Notes: generated by a model not told the origin, from the sequence alone. A stretch of DNA of 16,617 nt from Jimgerdemannia flammicorona (GCA_003990745.1 RBNI01003121.1:1-16617), one strand, 5' to 3'. Positions 1 through 7,998 are shown, numbered from the stretch's first letter. Made by a program: numbers and translations.

Positions 1-275
1 AAAAAAAAAAAAGTCTGCATCACAGCCAAATAGCCGCCCAACTAGTATTTTCTTTTTTGGACCGCATAATTCCCAATTGTCTTAGGCGATAACAGACGAA
101 TTTGGCCTCAGTTTTGTTTCTTTGATTTTTTATAAAACAGCAAGGATTAGGTTGTAAAAAATCTCGTTATGGGCTGATGTCGCACGAATCTCTGCCCTCT
201 TGAAGAACAGAATGGACTCGTTGCTGCATATATGGTTCGAGTATATAACCACATCCACATGACAAAATGGACTAA
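1..275. other. No gene seen; AT-rich flank
   Basis: The stretch opens with a run of A and contains no convincing coding region. A short motif near 247-268 (ccacatccacatgacaaaatgg) recurs in slightly different form near 3765-3785, next to another rearranged block, so it is probably a fragment of a dispersed repeat. Open frames here begin at non-ATG codons and resemble nothing I recognise. Confidence 0.5.
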
Positions 276-345
276 GATTCTTTCGACCCTTATTACGGCA
301 ATTGTATTGGCTAATGCTTTAAACCCTCGCCGAAACCGCATAGCT
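276..345 (-). promoter_or_regulatory. Orphan copy of the zinc-finger family upstream element
   Basis: This segment matches the upstream block found before the zinc-finger factor genes. It has the CCAAT-type core ATTGGCTAAT at 306-315 and the neighbouring GC-rich piece around 322-340. Its orientation would serve a gene on the minus strand to the left, but no zinc-finger coding sequence remains there. A TATAAAAG box at the expected distance is also absent. I infer a leftover of a deleted or displaced family copy. Confidence 0.6.
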
Positions 346-754
346 TCAAAGTAATGAAGGATCAATACGATGGTATAAATAACGTGACGGTATATACTAC
401 CCAGTTCGAGAGGTGATATGGGCCGTTCGGCATCGGATCCGGCCTTTTTTTTTTATAATTGCCGCTCAAGTGACACGAGAAACATCATCGTATAATCTAA
501 CCACTCTGCCACCTCCGAAAGCAGCATCTCATGTTCCCCCTCCCACGCCTCTACATCACTCCCCCCGACAAATTGACAGCTCCTTCCAAGCCACAAAGCC
601 TGCATTGGACGTGTGATGTGGATAAAAGGAGGAAGAGTAAACAATAAAGTTGTCGTATTTTTTTTTTTTGGTTCATGTCATATGATAGTTGGGGGTCACG
701 ACGACGCGAACATCCAGAGCGTCAATTTTTGACGTCCATAAGTTAATCAGGGGA
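346..754. other. No gene seen; homopolymer-containing spacer
   Basis: There are T-runs near 445-456 and 657-670 and a C/T-rich stretch at 495-560. No open frame resembles a known protein or the families elsewhere in the window. On the minus strand, 501-511 matches a tRNA A-box consensus (TGGCAGAGTGG). No matching B-box or cloverleaf was found, so no tRNA is called. Confidence 0.5.
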
Positions 755-1345
755 GGAATTCATAGTGCCAAAATACTCGGAGAAGTCAAACCAGGGATTC
801 TTGGTCGTTTTGGTGTAGCTTTATAGGACAATACGATCAGAATGAGATATGGGGGTTCGTTTTCGAAGACATATAAGGCAATAACACGCACAACTATTCC
901 TTGGAGTTCCCAGTCTCAATTCTTTTTGGGCCATTCTTGAACATGCTAAGCCGACACGATAGCAATAGAACCCCCTTGTAAAATGTTGTCCTATATACTT
1001 ATATGACGTGTTATTTGTGGATCCAGAAAACACTGGCGCCGACCTGCATGCTTGAATAATGTTTTGGCTGAGTAATATCTCCTCATGGCCGAATTTGATT
1101 TTCCTAATCCGCAGTACGCCGATGCTGCGCAAAGGAGCCAAGTTTGCCGAGATCAATAGGGCCTTATTATCGCGGCTAGCTCCGACGGGGGAGAACTGAG
1201 CTGAGAGCTGGCCGGTCCCGTGATCAGCACGGTTAGAGCAGCTCAGGCAGACTACCACCGCCGGGTATCTTGCCGTCAAAAAAGCTTTGATGAAGCTCAA
1301 GAAGGCCAAAAGCCAACAATCCGGCATTGATCACGACCAAAATTA
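755..1345 (+). repeat. Dispersed repeat Y, copy 1
   Basis: This is an unclassified repeat that recurs at about 5270-5790 (-), 9600-10085 (+), 11540-12060 (-) and 13040-13330 (+). Shared landmarks include TGGATCCAGAAAAC (about 1019-1032), a stretch around ATGCTGCGCAAAGGAGCC (about 1121-1140), and ACTACCACCGCCGGGTATCT (about 1250-1269). The copies differ by many indels. Read on the minus strand, the middle stays open and similar across several copies (residues like SANLAPLRSIGVLRIRK), but no protein family is recognised and no ATG start is present. It could be a decayed transposon, a solo LTR or an old gene fragment. No terminal repeats could be defined. Confidence 0.65.
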
Positions 1346-1640
1346 TTGACTAGCTGAGCCCGCAAGTCCCCCTCCCAAAGGTGACATCATACGCACCATA
1401 TCTACCGATCCGGTCGCTCACCTCGTTGATTGGGTCAGAAAGTATTCGACAAATATCATGACATATAACAAGGTAAACCTTTGGGATCACGCAAATCACT
1501 GTTCTGTTCATGTGTATACTGATGGTAACTAATTCGAAATGTGGGGTGACGGAATAGTTTTTCTGAATTACGCCGATCAAATGAACGAATCCGTATATTA
1601 CTTACGGGTCGCGAAACGAAATCATATGTATATATATACA
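1346..1640. repeat. Duplicated block X, copy 1
   Basis: This block is clearly related to 13330-13620. Both lie between a Y repeat and the 3' end of a minus-strand carrier fragment, so the whole Y-X-carrier unit was duplicated as a segment. The run from GTCGCTCACCTCGTTGATTG to the conserved ATGAACGAATCCGTATATTA is the best-preserved part. The minus strand is open in both copies, with similar residues (NYSVTPHFELVTI), but no product is recognised. Confidence 0.65.
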
Positions 1641-1804
1641 GGAAAGGAGATTCTGTATATGTAAAAAGAAGAAAGATAAAACACTACGATATACAAGAAT
1701 GAGCCCAAAATTTGGTGGCGACAGCAACATCCCTCATCCCAGCACGTCGCCATCATCATCGTTATATGTATATACCAAGACGTCTGTTCGCAAATAACCA
1801 ATAC
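1641..1804. other. AT-rich spacer downstream of carrier fragment
   Basis: The spacer holds short TA runs and an A-rich stretch. It is similar to 13620-13764 and so forms part of the duplicated downstream flank of the carrier gene. No gene is seen. Confidence 0.5.
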
Positions 1805-2065
1805 ACCAAGTCAGTGTCTATCCTTGTCACCTTCGGCGCGACCTGCAGAAACTTGTAGACTTCCTCGTAGACCGTGAAGGCGATACCGCCAGAGAACTGT
1901 TATAAGTGCGGAGAAAAAAAAATAAAAATAAAAAAATGACAATAGCGTGGTGGGAAAAATTGTTGTGTGCCTCTCGGCAAATGAAGTCACGTCCATAAAC
2001 TCAACCTGGCCAATCGCGGCGTGGCGCCTTTCCCAAAGCGTGAGCACGCTCTTATCAATATCGAC
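1805..2065 (-). pseudogene. Mitochondrial tricarboxylate carrier, 3' fragment
   Basis: Only the end of the carrier gene is left. Reading leftward, an exon piece ends in a sequence equivalent to LWKGATPRLAR. An intron of about 109 bp follows (donor near 2005, acceptor AG at 1898-1897). The last exon then reads FSGGIAFTVYEEVYKFLQ and continues KVTRIDTDL. That FSGGI-FTVYE tail is typical of the mitochondrial citrate/tricarboxylate transporter, an inner-membrane SLC25 protein. An extra G in the Trp codon context (TTTGGGAAAGG against TTTGGAAAGG in the copy at 13765-14865) shifts the frame. Upstream of about 2065 the similarity stops abruptly. The stop codon used by the other copy is also altered here. 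The fragment cannot make a carrier. Confidence 0.8.
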
Positions 2066-2163
2066 ACCTTCAGGCCGGTCTGACTTCCTCCGCACACCGC
2101 CTTCGAAGCATACGACTCCGTCGAGTTCTCCTTCTGACGCATTTTCTCTCGTCCGGATAAACC

Positions 2164-2203
2164 TTTTTTTTTTTTTTTTTTTAAAAAAAACAAAAAAAAA
2201 AAA
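2164..2203. repeat. T19-A8-C-A12 homopolymer pair
   Basis: Nineteen T are followed directly by eight A, one C and twelve A. The tract is self-complementary and could fold or form a cruciform. It sits just beyond the broken end of the carrier fragment. Homopolymers of this length are also prone to sequencing error. Confidence 0.8.
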
Positions 2204-2258
2204 TAATTCATGGGTTAATTAGAATTTTTATTGTCATCACATCCTCAGTGAAGTTTAT

Positions 2259-2372
2259 CGACACAAGCGTGTGTCGGACATGACCACGTTCGACAAACGT
2301 GGTCAATATTACGACCCAATCGTTAAGTTCATCGTGCAACTCAGGCACGAAAAAAAAAAAAAAAAAAAAAAA
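2259..2372 (+). other. Two adjacent hairpins followed by poly(A)23
   Basis: A weak hairpin (CGACAC 2259-2264 with GTGTCG 2271-2276) is followed by a perfect 10-bp stem with a 5-nt loop (TGACCACGTT 2281-2290, AACGTGGTCA 2296-2305). Forty-four bases later comes an uninterrupted run of 23 A (2350-2372). Structured sequence ending in poly(A) is what a retroposed small RNA or SINE leaves. No polymerase III boxes or target-site duplication were found, so this stays a description. Confidence 0.45.
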
Positions 2373-2704
2373 CTAGTATATTTTGAAGTGAAAGAAGGTA
2401 GCTGAATATAATTCTAAAATGACAAACGTCAGAAAAAACTACTGTCCATAAAGCTTTGAACTATTGGTCATACAATTTATAAATATTATTAACATAATAA
2501 CATGTAAAACCAAATTTCCAGACTATTGTTGAAATATAATTAAGAATCACAAAGGATAAGACAATATGTAACTTCTATATCAGACTTCATTAAGCATCTT
2601 AACTACATTAGATGATGGAAAAATTGTAAGAGTAACATAGCAAATATTTTAGCTTAGTGTGAAACCCATTAATGGCCAAACTCTCGATTCATCCTGTAAC
2701 TAAA
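2373..2704 (-). other. AT-rich 3' flank of a zinc-finger family fragment
   Basis: This AT-rich segment resembles the sequence after the stop codons of the copies at 4213 and 15355 on the minus strand and 6845 on the plus strand. In particular it has the ATTTTAGCTTAGTGT stretch near 2647-2661. It is the decayed downstream region of the fragment at 2705-2880. No gene is seen. Confidence 0.55.
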
Positions 2705-2880
2705 TCACATATCCAAGCGAGAAATTACATCGGAGTGTTGCTTGTCACAAGCGCTCGGAATAGCCCTCCAAAAATCTGAGGTTTCCTGGATACCCGTCGA
2801 ATAGTTTTCCTGGAAGCGGGAATCGTTGAGGGTGGATGCCCTCCACTACGGGGGCGAGGCCTATTTCGTCAAGAGCAATT
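2705..2880 (-). pseudogene. Zinc-finger factor family, 3' fragment
   Basis: Read on the minus strand, this matches only the C-terminal part of the intact factor genes: the acidic stretch (equivalent to LAPAVDVTTLNDS), the QENY segment, the ISEFLLEEY region and the final LDM before TGA at 2707-2705. The frame is interrupted by indels. The match ends at about 2880, where sequence leading into a carrier fragment begins, so the zinc-binding part is missing. It is a dead 3' end created by recombination. Confidence 0.8.
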
Positions 2881-2954
2881 GTAAGAAGAATACCATAAGC
2901 AAGATAACGGATCCAAGGTTCTTCATTGTTGCCGAAACCTTGAGTTTCTGTTCG

Positions 2955-3580
2955 CTACCCAGGGTATCTCCGCTATCTACCGCGGCATGTCCGCACTCGT
3001 CATCGGAAATACCATCAAAGTCACTGTCTGCTTCCTTTGCCTACAACCAATTCGCACAGGCCCTCCGCGACGATCAGTGGCGCGCGACGATCAGTGGCGC
3101 GCGAGGAGCGTGCTTGCGGGGTTAGGAGCGGATATGACGGAGGCTGATTGTCACGCTGTCAAAGACGATAAAGTGACTGTGGAGTTTATGGTCGAACGCA
3201 AGTGTGAAGACTATTTCCCCGATAGCGATTAACGTAGGTCAACCCGTATTAAACCCAACGGCTCCCACCCGACACCAGGACCAAACTAATCCACGCCAAA
3301 CCTTAAATAGCGTGGCCTGATTCACAGCGTCTCGGCCATTGACCGTGCTGAAGGCCTAGGCAGGTACAGCACCTCGCGCAAGGCCGATCCGCTCCCGTCA
3401 TGGGCTGCCTTCGCTATCGGCGGCGTGGGAGGGATCGTCACCGTGTATACCACTATGCCTCCTCGACGTCATCAAGACAAGGATGCAGGTGCTCGACGCT
3501 AAAAAATTGTATAAGAATGGCTTTGATTGCGTGGTAAAGGTCGCGAGGAAGGATGGCAAGCGACGCATAGGGCCGTCGCT
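2955..3580 (+). pseudogene. Mitochondrial tricarboxylate carrier, internal fragment
   Basis: The middle of an SLC25 citrate carrier is recognisable in several frames. Pieces equivalent to ISAIYRGMSALVIGNTIK, FAYNQFAQAL and a GAxxTEA segment come first, followed by an intron beginning GTGACT at 3173. The next exon (about 3310-3575) reads RGLIHSVSAIDRAEGL and then LPSWAAFAIGGVGGIVTVYTTMP. Frame breaks occur at the NTIK/FAYNQ join and in the third carrier signature, where an extra C turns the P-x-D-x-x-K motif out of frame. The sequence ATCAGTGGCGCGCG is tandemly duplicated at 3074-3103. Similarity stops at about 3575. The 5' edge adjoins a zinc-finger factor fragment. No functional protein is possible. 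Confidence 0.85.
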
Positions 3581-3959
3581 ATAGGACGACTTGGACTGTT
3601 GCATTTTGTTATATCAAAGATCGTGGATCTGTATGCGCCTCAGAATTCTGTCGGAGCAGGAGTTGGGTTGTGGTTAAGGCTAAGAACTGGCATGCCTCGG
3701 GTTCAGCCAAAAGAAATCATTTTTAATGTCAAAAGGCAGCTATAAGTCAATATAGCACAACTACATCCACATGACGAAATGGCCTAACGTATATACTCTT
3801 CAATAATTGATCACGGTGTGTCTCCAAATCAAACCTATCAATAAGTCGAAGCGACAGCCTGAATCACTTGTGTGCCTGGCTAAGCCCAGGCATGGTTAAT
3901 TTACTTTATTCTTGCTGAGCAAAACGCCAGCATACAATAATATGAATTTAATATAAGAT
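3581..3959. other. No recognised gene; one hairpin
   Basis: An open frame continues on the plus strand to about 3745, but it starts without an ATG inside carrier debris and resembles nothing I know. A stem of 7 bp with a 6-nt loop lies at 3873-3892 (TGCCTGG and CCAGGCA). It is not followed by a T-run and its role is unknown. Confidence 0.45.
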
Positions 3960-4212
3960 ACATTTAACTTTGTACCAAATAAACTTTGATGCAACATAGG
4001 AAAGATAACATATTATAGATAATAGAAAATTATAAGAGTGGCATAGGACATATTTTAGTTTAGTGTAGTCAGGAACTCAACGTAATCGGGTGCTGATGGA
4101 TGTTCTAAAAATTCTTGCTGTACGAATAGGTCATAAATACTAGTGGGTTTGCCATCTTGTATATATGCATTGGCTCAATTCTAGAAAAAGCGGTAACTAA
4201 ATCACATCCAAC
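3960..4212 (-). other. Conserved AT-rich 3' flank of the frameshifted zinc-finger copy
   Basis: This segment shares its order of motifs with the regions after the other family copies: TCTAGAATTGAGCCAATGCA on the minus strand just after the stop, CCCACTAGTATTTATGACCT further on, then ACTAAACTAAAATATG. Conservation of noncoding sequence shows that the duplicated unit includes the 3' region. It may hold the polyadenylation signals. Confidence 0.6.
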
Positions 4213-4969
4213 TCAAGGAGTGCTGCTTGTCACAAGTAACTGAGAATAGTCTGTGTCATATTCCTCCAATAGAAATTCCGAAATTTGAGGTGGCGGCACG
4301 TTTTCTTGGATACCTATCGGATAGTTTTCCTGGAGGCGGGAGTCGTTAAGAGTTGTGATGTCCATTGCGGGGACAAGGTCGGTTTCGTCAAATTTGACGA
4401 GGTCGTCATGTTCATATAGTGTTTGAATGACAGTGTTAGTCCTCCGCAAACAATTGGTTGCACAGATACTCGGTAGCTGTATGATAGTTATCCTTTGAGA
4501 AACAAGGTTCGTCATGCTTGCCACAACGATGACAACGAGCGCCCGAGCATCGCTTTTTGTGCAAATGGCATTTAGCACACGCCATTCCCGGTGCTTTTCT
4601 CTGGGGTTGTTTTTGCAGGTGCGAAGGTGGCACTGTTTCTTTCTTTTCGAACAATCAGTGCATTGCTTGTACGGGGTGTACGCCGGCAACTGTTGTGGCA
4701 TGGGGTTGGTGCTGGATAGGTGTGACGAAGAGCCTTGATTCACAGCGAGCGCATATGTTTCTTTCGATTTCGCCGACAATCGGGGATCCACTGGCATGGG
4801 TTTCCATGCAAAGGTGAACCAGGAGAGGGGCCATGAGATTGAAGGTCGTTGGGCAATTTGGGTAGGGGCAGCGGAGGTAAGCGACGTTGGAATGCATTTG
4901 GTTTGAATTAGAGAGCGTGACTAGAGATCTTGAGGCCTTGGCAAAATGGGTCGGTAAGTAATTTTGCAT
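4213..4969 (-). pseudogene. Zinc-finger transcription factor, frameshifted copy
   Basis: This is a nearly full-length paralogue of the intact genes at 6845-7648 and 15355-16146, with several lesions. The family start codon ATG is ATT here. An upstream in-frame-by-accident ATG (4967-4969), followed by a one-base loss, restores the correct frame, so an intact C2H2 finger (C-x4-C-x12-H-x5-H) can still be read in a 104-residue frame. A deletion of some 35 bases after the GEIER segment then shifts the frame. Within the cysteine cluster one base is lost near 4605, putting most of the Zn2Cys6 part out of frame, and a 2-base loss near 4434 creates a TAA. The C-terminal acidic region is again readable, but the last residues (normally GLDM) are replaced by an early stop. 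It might still yield a C2H2-only peptide, but a full factor cannot be made. Confidence 0.85.
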
Positions 4970-5236
4970 GGTTTTTGGTTACTTTTATATGGTCGAGTGA
5001 TTCGAATTTTTGTATACTCTGTTTCGGTTTTATCCTTATTCCCACTTCGATTCGTTCGACTGTATCACGGCAAATGTATTGGCCAATGCTTTAAGCCCTC
5101 ACCGGAACCGCACAACTTCAACGTAATTGAAGATTGACGACGGAAGACATCCAATCAGAGAAGTATATGTTCGAGCGTGAGCATCCATGGATGATATTCA
5201 GTTCGAGAAGTGGAGCTGGAGATAGTCAGTGGCGGT
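4970..5236 (-). promoter_or_regulatory. Promoter region of the frameshifted zinc-finger copy
   Basis: Reading toward the gene, there is one unit of the 83-bp type tandem repeat (about 5236-5148, with a slightly altered copy of the AGCATCCATGGATGCT palindrome near 5180-5195). The CCAAT palindrome ATTGGCCAAT follows at 5078-5087, and TATAAAAG at 4989-4982. The order and spacing match the promoters of the copies at 11087 and 12964. The pieces are well preserved even though the gene is broken. Confidence 0.7.
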
Positions 5237-5269
5237 GATTGGTTATAACCCCTCTCTCAACAGTCGGTA

Positions 5270-5790
5270 AGTCGGTTATCTTTAATGCTGAGATTTGTTA
5301 CACATGATCGTCATGCCTAATTGCTGGCTTTATTCTTGTCAGCCTTCTTGGCCGGCGGTGGTAGTCTGCATGAGCCACTTTCATCGTCTGATCCAGGTCT
5401 CAGCTCAGTTCGGAGTCTAGATCACCCGTCGGAGTTAGTCCCGACACATACGCTGGCAAACTTGGCTCCTTTGCGCAGCATCGGGGTACTGCGGATTAGA
5501 GAAACCAAATTCGGATGAGGTGAGGAGATACTACTCAGCCAAAACATTTCCTAAAGTATATACACTGTATTCAAGGATGCAGGCCGGTGCCAATTTTTTT
5601 TGGATCCACAGATAAAACGGCATATAAGCACTTTCGAAAACGAACCGTCTGATCGTATTGTTCTATTAAATCACCAAACGACCAAGAATCCTAAACCGCC
5701 CTGGTTTAACTCTTCAATATTTTGGCGCCGCAACACATCGTAGTGTGCGAAAAACTCGTATTTCATTATTATTCATAATCGTGTAACAGT
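5270..5790 (-). repeat. Dispersed repeat Y, copy 2
   Basis: This minus-strand copy of repeat Y shows, in reverse, the GGCGGTGGTAGTCTGC, CTCCTTTGCGCAGCATCGG and TTTTTTTTGGATCCACAG landmarks. It lies between the promoter of the frameshifted factor (left) and a tandem array (right). Its right edge (GGCGCCGCAA, then ATTCATAATCGT) is the same as that of the copy at 11540-12060, which also runs into an array. The junction was therefore probably duplicated with the array. Confidence 0.65.
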
Positions 5791-5805
5791 CAGTAGCCAA
5801 ACATC

Positions 5806-6613
5806 TCGAACTGGATAGCTCCGTCAGGGTGTATATACCGCACTTCACTTCAACTGGATAGCACCGTTCGCTTCACTTCCCGAACTGTCGAAATGACTAG
5901 GATAGCACGATAGTACCGATAGTACCGTCACTTCACTTCTCGAACTGGTCTAACTGCTGAGGACCGCATGATAGTACCGTCACTTCACTTCTCAAACTAG
6001 TCGAACTGCCTAGGACCGCACGATAGTACTGTCACTTCAATTCTCGAACTGGTCGAACTGGCGAGGACCGCTAGGACTGCACGATAGTACCGTCACTTCA
6101 TTTCTCGAACTGGGCGACCTGGCGAGGACCGTACGATAGTATCGTCACTCACTGTCGAACTGGCGAGGACCACTAAGACCGCACGATAGTACCGTCACTT
6201 CTTGAACTGGTCAAACGGCTAGGACTGCACGATAATATCGTCACTTCACTTCTCGAACTGGTAGGACGGCTAGGACCGCACGATAATACCGTCACTTCAC
6301 TTCTCGAACTGGTCGAACTGACGAGGACCGCACGATAGTACCGTCACTTCACTTCTCGAACTGGAGCGCCTCACAGATAATTTTAAAAGTCATGTTTGTA
6401 AAACTGGCGAGGCGGCTAGGACCGCACGATAATACCGTCACTTCACTTCTCGAACTGGTCGAACTGACGAGGACCGCACGATAGTACCGTCACTTCACTT
6501 CTCGAACTGGAGCGCCTCACAGATAATTTTAAAAGTCATGTTTGTAAAACTGGCGAGGACGGCACTTCTCGAACTGGAGCGCCTCACAGATAATTTTAAA
6601 AGTCATGTTTGTA
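5806..6613 (+). repeat. Tandem repeat array T1 upstream of the intact factor gene
   Basis: This is an irregular minisatellite with units of about 46-61 bp. The fullest unit combines GAACTGGTCGAACTGGCGAGG, an optional ACCGCTAGG, CCGCACGATAGTACCGTC and ACTTCACTTCTC. Units vary by loss of sub-blocks. Toward the right end, a different 38-bp piece (around CCTCACAGATAATTTTAAAA) appears three times, at about 6364-6402, 6509-6547 and 6577-6615. The positions 6267-6412 and 6413-6558 form an apparently identical 146-bp tandem duplication. The same repeat type, in the same orientation relative to the gene, precedes the copy at 11087. Confidence 0.9.
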
Positions 6614-6844
6614 AATATACTCCTGTTTGGATGTCTTCCGGTGCTTTATTTTTGTTCCCACCCTCATGCTGCGTTCGATTCGTTCCACCTTGTATCACGG
6701 CCATTGTATTGGCCAATACTTTAAATTCTCGGCGGAACCGCACAACTTCAACGTAATCGAAAGATTGACGCCCAAAAATTCGAATCACTCGAGCATGTAT
6801 AAAAGCCAAATTTCAGAATTACGAACAAGAACGAATTATAAAAA
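6614..6844 (+). promoter_or_regulatory. Promoter of the intact zinc-finger gene, with inverted block
   Basis: TATAAAAG at 6798-6805 lies 47 bp before the ATG, in the context ATTCGAATCACTCGAGCATG that is shared with the paralogues. Upstream, 6642-6772 contains the CCAAT palindrome ATTGGCCAAT at 6708-6717. The whole block is the reverse complement of the matching block at about 10870-11002 before the copy at 11087, while the sequence on both sides is collinear. The ATG context (ATTATAAAAAATG) is also conserved. Confidence 0.8.
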
Positions 6845-7648
6845 ATGACTTACCGACCCATTCTTCCAAGGCCTCCTCAAGATCTCCAGCCACGTTCTCT
6901 GATTCAAAACCAAATACATCCCAACGTCTCTTACCTCCGCTGCCCCTACCCAAATTGCCCAATAATCTTCAACCTCATGGACTCTCTCCGGGATCACCTC
7001 CGCACGGAAGCCCACGCTAGTGGACCCCCGATCATCAGCGATATCGAAAAATATATCTTAAATCCTTCACAAAACACTTCGGATGCGCTCGCTGTGAATC
7101 AAGGCTCTTCACCGCACATATCCAGCACCAACCTCATACCACAACAGTTGCCAGTTTACACCCCGTACAATCAATGCGCTGATTGTTCGAAAAGAAAGAA
7201 GAGATGCCACCTTCACGCCGGCAAAAACAAATCAAACCGAAAAGCACCGGGAACGGCGTGTAACAAATGCCATTTGCACAAAAAGCGATGCTCGGGTGTT
7301 CCTTGCTATCGCTGTGACAAGCGTGGCGAACGTTGTTTCTCGAGGGATAACTATCATACGGCTAATGGGTATCTGTGCAACCAATTGTCTACGGAGAACA
7401 ACAACACTATCATCCAAACACTGTTTGAACTTGACAATCTCGCTAAATTTGATGAAACCGACCTCGCCCCCGCAGTGGATGTCACAACCCTTAACGACTC
7501 CCATCTCCAGGAAAACTATCCGATGGTGGTGCCGCCACCTCAAATTTCGGAATTTCTATTGGAGGAATATGGCATAGACTATCCCAGCGAAATTCAGTTA
7601 CTTGTGACAAGCAGCACTTCGATGTATTTTTGGGGGTTGGATATGTGA
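6845..7648 (+). CDS. Predicted zinc-finger transcription factor (C2H2 plus Zn2Cys6-like), intact
   Basis: An uninterrupted 267-residue protein with no sign of introns. Residues 33-57 form a C2H2 finger (C33, C38, H51, H57; C-x4-C-x12-H-x5-H). Residues 111-164 hold nine cysteines: a half cluster C-x2-C-x6-C (111, 114, 121), then a full C-x2-C-x6-C-x4-C-x2-C-x6-C (139, 142, 149, 154, 157, 164), with basic KRKKR and HKKR stretches as in Gal4-type clusters. The tail (about 185-255) is acidic and proline-spotted, as in activation regions. I therefore infer a nuclear DNA-binding regulator; its targets are unknown. The ATG is supported by its conservation in three paralogues, and by a TATA box 47 bp upstream. 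The family is aligned end to end with the minus-strand copy at 15355-16146. Many differences between the two are synonymous, suggesting past selection on the protein. The combination of the two finger types is unusual. An alternative is a repeat-encoded DNA-binding protein. Confidence 0.87.
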   Translation: MTYRPILPRPPQDLQPRSLIQNQIHPNVSYLRCPYPNCPIIFNLMDSLRDHLRTEAHASGPPIISDIEKYILNPSQNTSDALAVNQGSSPHISSTNLIPQQLPVYTPYNQCADCSKRKKRCHLHAGKNKSNRKAPGTACNKCHLHKKRCSGVPCYRCDKRGERCFSRDNYHTANGYLCNQLSTENNNTIIQTLFELDNLAKFDETDLAPAVDVTTLNDSHLQENYPMVVPPPQISEFLLEEYGIDYPSEIQLLVTSSTSMYFWGLDM

Positions 7649-7870
7649 TTTAGTTCTAGAATTGAGCCAATGCATAAACCCATTAGTATTTATGACCTGT
7701 CCATACAACAGAACATCTATCAGCACTCAATTACATTGACTTTCTGACACTAAGCTAAAATATGCCATATGTCACTCTTATAATTTTTAATTTGTCATCT
7801 TCAGTATATGTTATTTGGTGGAAAGTTATGTATTATCCAATCTTTTATGATTAATTTTATTTCGGATCCC
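7649..7870 (+). other. Conserved 3' flank of the intact zinc-finger gene
   Basis: The segment carries TTCTAGAATTGAGCCAATGC right after the stop, CCCATTAGTATTTATGACCT, and GACACTAAGCTAAAATATG. All are shared with the downstream regions of the copies at 4213 and 15355. It is AT-rich and probably contains the 3' untranslated region. Similarity fades after about 7850. Confidence 0.6.
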
Positions 7871-7998
7871 TAGGGATTTGATTTATGGTTTTGTGGCTCT
7901 TCTAGGTCCCTCGTGACGATTTATGTTATAATATGCGGCAACAGTTGAATTGATGATTGGCTAAAACTCTCCGATCAAACAAGCCACCAAGACACACT

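Noticed and set aside
501..511. Minus-strand tRNA A-box match (TGGCAGAGTGG)
   Set aside because: No B-box at a suitable distance and no cloverleaf stems; a short consensus can match by chance.
821..1327. 168-residue minus-strand frame
   Set aside because: It is part of repeat Y, lacks a supported ATG, is disrupted in other copies and resembles no known family.
4557..4817. Plus-strand cysteine-containing frame opposite the frameshifted factor
   Set aside because: It is the complement of the cysteine-cluster coding region; its content follows from the real gene on the other strand.
5321..5518. 65-residue frame with a signal-peptide-like start
   Set aside because: It begins with TTG, lies inside repeat Y, and the hydrophobic start is not shared by the other copies.
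5806..6613. CRISPR array
   Set aside because: Repeats are contiguous without unique spacers and the context is eukaryotic.
6538..6756. Plus-strand frame across the promoter of the intact factor
   Set aside because: It runs through array and promoter sequence that is shared with other copies as noncoding DNA, and it includes the inverted block.
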